64,000 nucleotides of DNA, from positions 35,011,063 through 35,075,062 of the forward strand of contig OZ017795.1 of NCBI GenBank assembly GCA_963969395.1. Direction: 5' to 3'. Origin of the DNA: Pseudoscleropodium purum. Its lineage: Eukaryota > Streptophyta > Bryopsida > Hypnales > Brachytheciaceae. A program made the position numbers and the translations under genes. Under the pieces are notes generated by a model. The model was not told the origin of the DNA, ran no database searches, and saw nothing but the letters and a program-made list of their open reading frames with translations. Within the stretch, counting starts at the first letter, position 1; every line of letters begins with the position of its first letter. This document shows positions 32,112 to 42,905 of this stretch, one piece after another.

Positions 32112-34826
32112 TTAAAATTGTGCGGCGTCCATTCGACTCTTGTGGAGCTGAAAAGCAGGGGTCACCCAAGCCCCACAACTACATTGCATTCCAGACCAGT
32201 TGAAGTTGCCCAATCTTGCCTCGCACTTCACGCATTGTAGTTTTCCCTCCACAACTCCCTCCTTCACTGCATTCAAAAAAAGAATAAATAAATTGATTTT
32301 CCAGAAAGGAGGCAGAGTCGGACACATAAAACCTCACACAATTCAGATACTACCAAGAAGTAATTAAAAGTCTGGAGAGGATATCTAATTCTGGTATTCT
32401 GAAAACTACAAAGAAAGGCTGGTAATATGTGCACTCGACCCTTTCAAATGACACAATTGCACATTCCATGTAGGCAGTAATAAAACGCTCAACGATATGC
32501 TCCTTAAAAGCATGTAGACTACCACCAGAAGAACCGATATGCTGTTATTTGTAGTACCATAAAAAACGTCGCGAAGGTAAAAAGAGCGAACCTGTTGTCA
32601 TCCACTGCATGGGTTCAACAAATATTGACGTGCAAACTGGTCGTTCGTCAGCCATTCCCCGTTTACCTCCCCTTTTTTGCCACTTGAAAGCAGCCTCCCC
32701 ACCACCAACATCATGATCCATCACATTTTCGTCCCGTGCAACCACTCTCCGACACTTCTTGCAGCGGTATAACGTGGAACGTCCCGTTTTACTCTCGAGA
32801 ACATTGGGAGAGGGCGGTGGTCTGTTGCTGGAAGAGCCAGGATCTGAAGCATAACTTGAGCTCTCCATCGTTTCTCCTTTCGCAAAAGAATCCCCTGCAG
32901 AAATACACAGACAGCCGTTATGACAGATCAACTCAGAGTTTCTCAGTTCTCATATGTCAACTTGTGTACTGGAGCAGATACAAGTCGGAAACCTAGTTCA
33001 TATCCAGACGAATTAGTGGCTTCTCTCCTTCATTGTGAACCGCACAAAGAGATTACTTATCGCCATAGTTCTAAATTATACCATTCACCTGCAACTGATC
33101 ACCATTGAATGGAAAAGCATTTGAGAATGTGAAAACAAATAAACAATGAAAGACTGATATGGTTGAATACACATGACATTGCTAATGTGTGCGCAGGTAC
33201 GGTACAACAAATAATTCAGTGGAAACAATTTCAAATAAAGGTGCGTTCACAACTACCACTGACAAACTACACCTGTCGCAGGAAGGGAAATATGATATAT
33301 TTAGTACCTGACAGCCAAGAAAGAGAGGACACAAATAGCAGTACACATGAACCTTACCAAGAACTCCAACTTTGAACTTCTTATAGAAAGGGCTGTCTCG
33401 ATCAACCTTGTTTCCCATGTTCTCGAAAATTGCCAACTGCAGCAATGTCATCCAAGACCACGAACATAAATGATAATTCTCAAAATCATCATGCATCACT
33501 TAGCTTCCATTGTAAGGAGGCTCTTGCCAATGGGCGAGAAAGAACGAAGTCTCGCAGAAAAGCAAATCCCAAGTTTTTCCATTACAAGTTTGAGCTTTCA
33601 ATCACCTGCTCCATAAATCCATAATTAGGGCAAACACCAGGACTTGCTTTCCGCAATGACGTTAATGCATCTGCAGAATTACAATCATCAATCAGAAAAC
33701 TGTGCTCAAGACACTAAAGAAGACACTATTGTATTGAAATGAAAGCCCTAAAGGACCAAGAGGCCTTCGGTAATCTTCACTGATTTTGAGTAAGCCACAT
33801 GGTGACATCTTTAGTTCAATTTTGTTACTACACATGCAGTGTTCTTCACTGATTCTTTCTGGTAACATAAAATGTGGACCCATCTGAATTATATTCTTCA
33901 CACCATGATCAATCAAATTGTCCAGTTTGAAGCTATGAACCCTTGATCCTTTCAGACTTAACAACTCTCAATCTTGAAGAAGAGTGAAATTGTTCGCGAG
34001 AAAATTGCACCAAAGATCGACCTCAAGAGACTTCAACACCAAGTGTCTAACAAAATTTCAACAATTACTCACAAATTCTTGAGATTCACACACAGGATGA
34101 CAAAAAAGAGAAAAAAACAGACATAAAGTTCACCTATGTAAGACAGAAGAGGAGAGATGCGGACCAGCAGCTGACAAGTGCTCCTTGTGCATAAGGTATG
34201 CAGTCACTACAGCTGCGCTGCACGTTGAATACACCCCAAAATTTACAAATTGTAGCACAAAACACAAAGCCACAATAAAGAACTCACTTCATCCTTAAAC
34301 CCTAAACCCTGAGGACCTAAACCCTAAAATCCTAATTTCCAAATTTGAACACAAAGAATCCTAATCTAAATTGTTTGAACACAAAGCCCTCCCTCGACAG
34401 TGCTTGACGCACTAGAATTCACATGCTAATCGCGTAAGTTCAATTGCTCTTCACATTGCCCATACAGATCCCAAATTTGAATCCTCAGAATCCGAGAGAG
34501 GAAGGGCAAGGGTACCTGCGGGACACACCAGCGACGCAATGGACAAGGACACCACCACTGTTCCTCCCTTTCTCGATAAACTCCAAGCAATAATGCAGAC
34601 TGTCTAAGAGGTTTTGCGAATCAACGTCTTGTAACGGAACGACCAGTCTCTGCAGTTTCGCTACGCCTGCAAATTTTTCAGCAGACCAGTTCGAGTCTGA
34701 GGGACTCGCGGAGAAGGACGAACCCACGAGGGACAATACATATGAAACTGGCGGAGTTTCGGATGACTTGACCATCCCTGCATCTTCAATGGAGCCGATG
34801 AACAGTCCCTCCCGCACTTGCTTCAT
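32112..34826 (-). CDS. DUSP12: Dual-specificity phosphatase with zinc-binding tail, DUSP12/YVH1-like (6 exons)
   Basis: Exons in coding order: 34826-34516, 34217-34165, 33670-33606, 33436-33358, 32894-32592, 32266-32112, giving 321 residues. The phosphatase domain occupies about residues 1-155. It has the P-loop HCVAGVSRS with nucleophile Cys97 and Arg103, followed by AAVVTAYLM, and the likely general acid Asp67 in VPLQDVDS. The C-terminal half carries the zinc-binding module of YVH1/DUSP12: YRCKKCRRVV (Cys214, Cys217), CTSIFVEPMQWM, LQCVKCEARLG (Cys282, Cys285) and CSCGAWVTPAFQ. In yeast and animals such proteins dephosphorylate Ser/Thr/Tyr and help release Mrt4 during 60S ribosome maturation; that role here is by homology. 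Exon 2 uses a weak donor (CTG|GTCC), chosen because it restores the conserved ADALTSLRKASPGVCPN reading. Length is typical. Confidence 0.92.
34296..34329 (+). promoter_or_regulatory. Telo-box-like cluster (AAACCCTAA) in DUSP12 intron 1
   Basis: Two adjacent TAAACCC units, then CTAAACCCTAAAA a few bases on, resemble plant telo-boxes or a short interstitial telomere-like tract. A further AAACCCTAA lies near 34,988 upstream of the start codon. In plants such boxes are common near the starts of housekeeping and ribosome-related genes, which suits this gene; function here is inferred. Confidence 0.5.
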
Positions 34827-35049
34827 GATTAGCTACAAAATTCTCAACAGCGTTCAATCTCGTAACCCAGCAGTCTTCGGACAGATTGCTGGCGGAGCTA
34901 AATGAGTTGATCTTCGGAGCTTGGAATTGATCGTTGGTGATTTTCAACGACAAATTGTGAAGAGTTGGCTTTCGATGGTGAGAATACTAAACCCTAAGCT
35001 ACCGGTAGCTTGAACACCGCAGTGATGCAGACTGGGGCCGACATGGCCT
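34827..35049 (-). promoter_or_regulatory. Upstream leader/promoter of the DUSP12-like gene
   Basis: GC-richer sequence before the ATG at 34,826, with no other gene in it. It likely contains the 5' UTR and core promoter. I see no unambiguous TATA box. Confidence 0.4.
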
Positions 35050-36050
35050 AACAGGGTCCTCCCCAGGACGATGCGCCGTTGTAGGACTACAACTCTAGCG
35101 AACTTGAGGATGACCACCACCTCCTACGTCTTGTCATGCCGGAGGGCGAGGGTTTCAGGTTTAGGTTAAGTTTTTAAGTTTCTTTTTAACTATGAACTAA
35201 TTTACATATTTCACATTGTTTGTTTTACCTCTTACCACCTTGTGTGCATATAATGAGTTGCCTTTCAATTCAAAATGCAAATCATGAATGGCTTTTGAAG
35301 CAAAGTGAGGTAGATGTAACATCGACATGGACCTATTTCAAATGGATGATTTTAAAAACGTTTTGTAAAGAAGGACAAAGTCCAAACAACTTTTTTCAAA
35401 TTCTACTAAAACAACATTTTGTGGCACTATTGGAACAACATTTTTCAAAGTTCTTGTTGGATGTATAAAAAAAATTGATAACCTTAAAACAACTAACGTG
35501 TTCATTTTATGTAGGACATTAGGAACACAAGGTTAGGAGACGGATCAAAAAAAATTTATACATCTTACAAGATCTTGAAAAAATGTTGTTCCAATTGTAC
35601 CAAAAATTGTTGTTTTAATTCAATTTCAAAAAAATTGTTCAAATTTTATCCATCTCTACAAGACTTTTTAAAGATCATCCATTTGAAATGGAACCATACT
35701 AATGTCGCATCTATCTCACTTTGCTTCAAAAGTCATTCATAATTTGTGTTTGGAATTGAAAAGACAACTCATTCTATACCCATAGCTAGGGTGGTAGGAA
35801 GTAAAAACAAACAATGTAGAATATGTAAATTAATTCATGGTTAAAAAGAAGACCCTAAAATCCTAAACCATTGCCCTAAACTCTAAAATGGTTGCCCTAC
35901 ATAAAACATGGGTAGTGGTGGTCATTCTCAAATTCACTGGAGTTGTCGTCTTATGAGGTTAAGGTCTTACAAAGGCGCAATCCTATGACTCATGCGCTTG
36001 GCCAAGTCCCATCGTCTTGCTTGAACCCCCTATCGAGCCATATTGGGCCT
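35050..36050. repeat. ~1-kb hairpin-forming inverted repeat (arms ~400-490 bp)
   Basis: The left arm (about 35,050-35,465) is an imperfect reverse complement of the right arm (about 35,555-36,050), with a loop of only about 90 bp. Paired blocks include GAGGATGACCACCAC / GAGAATGACCACCAC, AATTTACATATT, TTTGAAGCAAAGTGAG, TTTCAAATGGATGAT and TTGGAACAACATTTTT. The right arm has about 65 bp more near its outer end. A transcript through it would fold into a long double strand. No protein is encoded; it may be a foldback element or a small-RNA source. Confidence 0.75.
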
Positions 36051-36711
36051 AGCCCATCTTCAAATGGACAATTTAATGTCTTGTGATTTACAACACTGAT
36101 TACATTAAACATCAACAGATAAAGTTATAAACACCAAATGTGAATTATATGAACAATAATTTTCATTGTCAACTAAATTTTCATCAAAAAACTTAAATTA
36201 GTTTCAAATTGATAGTTCAACTTGCACTAAATTAGTGATCATTATTAACATTAATTGTCAACTAAAATGGTAATTAAAATAGATTAAATAATTGAAAAAG
36301 TAACATTATAGATAACATAATACTAATTGATTTTATTACATGTATAATTTAAGGGAAGTTATGTGTTATAAAGCCGCTATAAAAAGAATTACGTCTATAG
36401 TGACATAATAAATTTAACAAAATGTTGTCAAATGCTTTATCAATTTGGACGTGTTTCTTCAAATGTGCAATTAGCAAATTTACATCATTTATTTGCCACA
36501 TTGTTGCTAAAATATCAATTAATTAAGCTTTACCACTTAAAAATATTACTAATCAAAATTTGATTCTATATTTAAAAACATTTGATATATTCAACAACTA
36601 CAAGACATACCTTCAAATACCTCCTACAACAAGTGTGTTGAGAAGAAAAGACAAGTTTCTTATACAAGAAGGATAGTAGTAGGTAAAGCAACTCATATGG
36701 GATATATAAAT

Positions 36712-37165
36712 TGGGATGAGTAGGATCTCAACTATTTATATTTAATTCAAAAGTAGAAATTTTGTTCAAAATGAAATTTTAGACCTCATTTAGGTATAGT
36801 AAGATACATTTAGGCAATTCAAAAAACTTGACTAAGAAAGTTGGAAAATCAATTTAAGTTTCACCTCCAAAAATCCATTGTAGATTTTGATCCTCTAATC
36901 AAAAGTTATGAATAAAATTCAAAAACAATGATTGAAAGTGTAAAATTTCAAATCCTCTTTGAATTTTGTTCATAACTTTTAATTGGAGGCTCTAAATCTG
37001 AAAAAAATAAATTTGGAAATGAAACTTAAATCGATTTTCCAACTTTTCTTAGATTGAAGTTTTTTGAAAAAATATATTTATATACACCTAAATGAGGTCT
37101 GAAATTTCATCTTGAACCAAATTCCCAAGTTTTGACAATAAGTGGTCAAGCTCTCATCTTCAAAT
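36712..37165. repeat. Compact inverted repeat (arms ~210 bp, loop ~20 bp)
   Basis: Arms at about 36,712-36,935 and 36,955-37,165 pair across nearly all their length. Blocks include CAAAATGAAATTTTAGACCT / CAAGATGAAATTTCAGACCT, CTCATTTAGGT, AGTTGGAAAATC.ATTTAAG and AAAAGTTATGAA.AAAATTCA. The tiny loop makes it a strong candidate for an RNA hairpin or a cruciform. No coding capacity. Confidence 0.75.
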
Positions 37166-40100
37166 TAACTTATAATTTTTGAGGATTCTTGATGAAGAAT
37201 ATATTTCACTATAAAAACAACCTCTCAACTCTGCTACTTCACGAAATTTCTTTACCAAAATTCATTTCAATTGACAATAGCTCATTGCCAACACATGCCT
37301 ATTGTCATTTTAGACTATTTCATGTTAAAATCTTATTATTTCAAACCTTTTTTTCTTGTTGTGAGTGCAACTGAGAAGAAGAATTTTATTATGACCTTCA
37401 AACAAAAGTTGTAAATTATAATTCATACTTAGATGACTTTCATATAGTTTAATCTCCCATTGAACTAGCCAATATTATCTTAAAGAATTTAAATCCAAAA
37501 TTTGAAATTTTTTACTAAAACTAATTGTAGATTCAATATTTGTGATTTGAGTATGATTTATTTTAATGAAAGTTTAGAATATTAACTTCTAATTATAGTG
37601 GTTTTAAATATTTATATCTATTGTACTATTTTAAGTCATAATTGAAGAGATTATTTTGTACTAGAAAGTTCCTTTTAGAAAAGAAATATACATGTGTTTT
37701 TTAAACTATAAAATATTTACAAAGATGAATTTTTAAAATCTATACCTTAAAATTTTAGTGGATCAACTTAAGATTCTATTAACATTTGAATGAATGAAGA
37801 AACAAATTTATATGTGTATAATACATGTTTTCGATTGTTTAAAATTCTAATGTTAAAAATTGTCATCTTTAAATTTTTGGAATTTGGGCTGATTATCTTT
37901 GGTAATATAAATGTAGACAAATTGCAAGTCTAATTTCACATAGATAGTATAAATGAGGCTAATTGTATTTGTAATTAAATTTCAAACATTTTAAATAGTA
38001 TAAAATAGCAAATTGTCTTGGAGCCGCTTCAAATGAACAGGTATTTCTTGGCTAGTGATGTGGATTTGGAGAAATTGACTTTTCACATGCTCACTCTCTA
38101 GGTCTTATGTAGTGTTAAGTTGTCTAGCTAATGGATATATTGTGAACTTCTTTATATAATGTGTAATATAGTTTGTCTTCAAAAAATATTGATTGCATTC
38201 TTGTATGTATTGTCATTTGTAAATCTAATGATTGGATTTTGTGTAAGGTTCTGGCAATTTGTTCAAATTGGTCAATTACATTCATGGGTAGCGAATATTT
38301 TTTGTTTGATTCCATTATAGAATGATACTTTTTATAATTTCAATTATCTATTTTAAATCTATTTGACGTTAATGTAACCTTAGTCACTTTAACAATAGTC
38401 TCATTTGACCTTTGTCTTGAAAAGATCCCCCACTAGGATAGTTGCTATGGCCTTGTTGCCTTGGTCTGTAGCTTTTTTCCATCTACAAGAAGTTAAATTA
38501 TCCAAATCAAAATTTCAAAAACTATACAAAATTCCAACATTGATGCTTGATAAAGTGTCCAATTGTCACCACCCAACTCTTTTCCATTTAAATGATCAAA
38601 AATCAATATATTGAATTATAGATTTTGTGTTCAAGAAAATAGGATGGCTACAAGTATGTTGATTTATCCTATTAGTGAGGCTCAAGTTAATTCTTAAATT
38701 GGTGGATAGTGAGATAGAAGTTAATTTTGTAAATTAAATTTATTTTGTTACCCCCAGCAACCCTTCACCTTCCTCAATTCTTAGTATGATTTAATAGAAT
38801 TCATTTAAAACACCCCCAAAACCCAATACTTATAATTTTGTTTGTACTTTGTTGTTACAATTCATATGGGATATATCTCATGCTATATTCATATTCATAT
38901 TGGTATTCATATCCATATTCTTGTATTCATATTCATATTTTTATTTTTAGAGATCAATGGCAATAAAGGGAGATATTTTTTTAACCCCTAAAGGCCCAAG
39001 GCCATTTTTCTGTCAAAAACCACTCAAAACTACCATTTTTGTTGCGTTCATCCACGAAAACCAAAAAAATCATTATTTTAAAATCTAATCATAGGATCTT
39101 GTACTTCACTTGTTTTAGTTCATATAGTAAAAATTTCATGAAGTTTGATTGTATAGATTGGAAGACATTAGCATTCAAAGTTGAAAAAGAAAGTTTTTGT
39201 GAACATTGGCCTACAGTTTCAGATGACTTTGACCACCAATTTGGGAATTTTTTGCAATACAGACTTGGAATTAAAAAAATTTATATTGAAGAATTGAGTT
39301 GAAAGTCTAGGAAAAAAAATTGAAGAAAAACCACTTGACTTTCATTTTTTTTTTAAATGCTAAGTAAAAGTAGGTCCAAGATTGGAAAAAAACTAAACCA
39401 TTAATAACTCCAAGATGGGATCGAAAGACAATAATTTCAATGGTGAGATTGTTTTAAAAAGCAAACACAACGTTTTAAAAAAAAAATTGTGGAAAATTGT
39501 CAAAATTGCATTTAGAAATGAATCCTACAAGTTATTTTTTCAAGAAGATGTTGAAATTGCCCAAAAAACAAGATTGTCCTTAACTTTCTCATTAATAGTC
39601 CAAATATGACGAATCAAAGCTTCACATTTAGACAAAAATGAAACATTTCAGAGGAAAAAAAATTAAAATTTATTTTGATTTTTTGCAATTTTTTTTGTGT
39701 TGTCCGCTGAGTTCAATTTCAAGGTTTTTGTAGTATAACTTTTGCTTCTAGGCACCAATTGAAATAAAAATTATATTCCCACATGGATAATCATTTTTTC
39801 TATCTTGTGGGAAAGTTTCAAAACAATTCACCAAAAATTGAAGTTGCGGGAACCTACTCAAAATCTGATTTGTCCTTTGAGAGGACAATGGAACTTTAGG
39901 AATTAAACATATCAATGCTTCTTGATTTTTTAAGAAACAAGAAGTGAGGCTTAAAACTACTGTCACCAAATTCAATTTAATTCCTAAATTTTTCAAGAAT
40001 ATAGTAATTTTTGAGCCCATCACTAGTTTCTATAATGAATATTCTAAAGTAGAAAAAATCAACAATAAGAAAGTAATTTTGAAAGCAATATTCTCTTGGA

Positions 40101-40880
40101 ATTGGACTCTCATCAATGTTTGTATATAGCCATATAAAGCCACCTTAGTTAGTATTCTAAAAGAGGGACAATACTAAATATCTTAGAATTTGACAATGAT
40201 CAATGTTATAAATAACAACACATAATTGATTTTGTGAAAATCTCTCAAATACATTAATTTTTTTGGGTACACTAATTTTATTATATAACAAATAGTGTGA
40301 TTTAGATAAATTTCACTGATTTTTCCTATTGATTGATAGAGAATTAAATCACCTTGAAAAACAATGTCATTATGGCAATAAAAAAAATTAGTGGAAATTC
40401 ATAGAACTCATTATAATGTTTCAAGCTATACTAATTTAAAATAGTGTGACTTCAGTAATTATTGTCATACCCAACATGAGGATAAATTATTACTACCTCT
40501 AGGGTAGTCAATCCATTTCCACCAATTTAAGCAATTCTGGTATTGTAGAGTGCGTAAATCTAGACAACAAAATTTTTCCTACATGTAAAAATATAGTTTG
40601 GAAGGATTTTAGAATTTTTCCAAAAAATTTATTCAAAATAAAATTATAATGAATTTCTTAGGTGTATTGTACAACTTCTTCTAGTCATATTGACCTTTGT
40701 ATTTCCAACCATGGATTGATTGCAATATTGAGAGCCTTGCAACCAATCATAGTGTGCCATAACTACTCCAAAAACTATGCCACAACTTCACAAAAAGAGA
40801 GCAACCCATAAGTTGAAAATGGGGGGTAATCATAAATGGGTTGGCTCCTGTATTTCTGAAAAAACTTGCATTCCCTTCGT
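37166..40880. other. AT-rich intergenic with dispersed repeat copy
   Basis: No gene is visible. A TTCATATTCATATTGGTATTCATATCC-like degenerate hexamer tract lies at about 38,880-38,945. Sequence from about 39,400 to 39,910 is a copy of the dispersed family at 2,985-3,400 in the same orientation, sharing words such as ATGAATCCTACAAGTTATTT (reverse complement in the 2,290-2,390 arm) and GCACCAATTGAAA. The remainder shows nothing I can name. Confidence 0.5.
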
Positions 40881-40886
40881 AAAAAA

Positions 40887-40949
40887 CACGTGTTAAAAAC
40901 CAAAAGAAAACTCATGTTTCCTTTGTAAAAAGCACGAAAGAAACACGTG
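40887..40949. promoter_or_regulatory. Pair of G-boxes (CACGTG) upstream of the FAP2-like gene
   Basis: CACGTG occurs at 40,887-40,892 within AACACGTGTT and at 40,944-40,949 within AACACGTGTC, 57 bp apart and roughly 50-100 bp before the GC-rich leader. In plants the ACGTG core is bound by bZIP and bHLH factors, with ABA- or light-linked responses. Regulation of this gene through them is inference. Confidence 0.6.
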
Positions 40950-40989
40950 TCTTTTTAGAAACATAGGGAGTAGTGTAGGTCCACACAAA

Positions 40990-42905
40990 TCGCGTGGCCG
41001 CATATTGGAAGATACCCTTGCCCATACCCGGTCCTCTCTACGCGTGGGTCCCGTTCCCACTGCGCCCACCTTACACGAGGAAGCGACGGAAGAAGCCCCC
41101 ACCAGTGAACTGTCTGTGCTCTCCCTTTTCGTCGTCAAAGAGAGGCGCACAGAGCTTCGCTCCAACTCCCCACGCTCTCTCTCTATTTGTCCGCCGGCCC
41201 ACCAATTCCTCACTGGCCCCCCCCTCTCGCCTTTTTTTGCACTCAAACTCCATCCCCACCTCTCATCTCGCTTGAAAAAATCAACGACTCTGCCTACGCA
41301 CTCACCTGCAGTCCGTCAACTCAGTACAGCCAGCTTCCAGTCCTCTGTTTGTTTCAGGTGCAGGGAACGGGTCTCTTCGGCTTTGGAATTTGGAGTTGGC
41401 GCTGGCATTAACTGAAGGGCGGGATCGATCGGGGTTTGGTTGTAGGCGTAAACCCTAAATTTGGGGGCTCAGTGCCCAAATCTTTGATCAGGTGATGGGG
41501 AGGTTGTTGAGAGGAGAGGTTTTGGTTTTGGTTTTGGTTGTGTCTACATTGGGTGTTTAGTTCGATTTGGAGTGCGATCGAGGGTTTGTGTGATTTTTGG
41601 AGTTGATGAAGTGCGTGATTAATTGTGTGTGGTATGGCGATGTCGTTTATGGACATGTTTGGAGTGATTGCTTTTGATTCACGTATTAGTGACTTCATGG
41701 AATGTGACATAATTTTGTTATTGTATGAGTGCACCCATCTTACTGTTCATCTGACAACGCATTAAAAAACAGGGTACGATTTCGTTCTCGATTAGGTGAT
41801 GCTGAGATTGAAGGTTTGGATTTTGTGTGTTTTGTGCATTACCTGTTTAATTCGATTTTGAGTGTGATGGAGGGTTTAGTGGGATTATTTGAGCTGATGA
41901 ACTGCGGAATTTATTGAGGGTGGTATGGCGATGTCGTTTATGAACATTTTGTGGAGTGACTGCTTTTTATTTACGTATTTGCTTTTTTTAATCTTCGTGT
42001 TATTGTGTAAGTTTTGCGTGGATCAATCGTCAGGTCAATGGTTTGTTCAATTCCTGAATCATAACCTAACTAAACTGTTCTATGACTGCACCCATTTTAT
42101 TGTTCATCTGACATCGTATAAAAAAGTAGGATATGGTTCGTCCTCGATCAGGCGATGCCAGTGGAGTTTGTTGAGAGTGAATCTTCATTTGTAGGCATTT
42201 TTGTGCATGCCGTGTTACTATATGGTGAAGGCTTGAGTATGATTTTCTGAGCTGTAATTTATTAACTATAGGCCGTGGGAGAGATTTGGCGATGTCATTT
42301 ACGACTATGTCTCCGGCAATTGCATTTGATTTCCAAGCACGTCGTGGTATCATTTGAGCTTTCGTCTGCGTGGATCTATCGTTTGGTCATATGATGTGTT
42401 CAAGTCCTCAATCTTAATATTCCTTAGGTTTCTCGAGTTGTTCTATTTGTGCACCCATCTTACTGTTCATCTGGCAACCTATGAAATATTAGGTATGATT
42501 TGGATCCAATCGGTGTGCGTGATAATGGAACGCGATAACGTACATCCTAATTCTGCTTGTGTTAATTAATTTGGGAGTTGATATTAGGGATATATTGCTG
42601 TGATAGATGCCAGGGGCTTCTCTTCTTCAGAATACGTGAACTCAGGATGAAAGAGGATGCGTACATGTCAAGATGACAGAGGATCGGATCATATTGGATA
42701 CCCTAATTCTTCCTTGAATTAGGAGATGGAACCAAAGTGTTATGAGCTCTTTTCAAGAGTATTATGAGTGAGGAATGTATAAATTTGGATCTTTTTTGGG
42801 TCCACTTCTCTGAGGCGTTTTTTTGCGTGTACGTGTGCAGATTGAGCCGAGACGATTAAATTGCTCCGTCACATCGACATTGATGTGAGAACTCCTGGAG
42901 GCGCA
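40990..42905 (+). other. 5' leader and 5'-UTR intron of the FAP2-like gene
   Basis: A GC- and pyrimidine-rich leader runs to about 41,491, with a telo-box AAACCCTAA at 41,450-41,458. A donor at 41,492 (ATCAG|GTGATG) and an acceptor at 42,840 (GTGTGCAG) bound a 1.35-kb intron upstream of the start codon at 42,906. The transcription start is not defined. Several long frames on both strands of the leader have no family resemblance and are probably incidental to its base composition. Confidence 0.65.
41552..42530 (+). repeat. Three diverged tandem repeats in the FAP2 5'-UTR intron
   Basis: Landmarks recur in the same order: GGCGATGTCGTTTATG (about 41,636 and 41,926; GGCGATGTCATTTACG at about 42,288), then TGCACCCATCTTACTGTTCATCTG (41,730, 42,087 and 42,450 with small changes), then a CGATTAGGTGATGC / CGATCAGGCGATGC word. 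Unit spacing is about 290-365 bp. The repeats fill most of the intron. Confidence 0.8.

Noticed and set aside
40893..41415. Several 60-136-codon frames on both strands in the FAP2 leader
   Set aside because: They overlap one another in GC-rich leader sequence, resemble no family and end before the intron donor; likely incidental.
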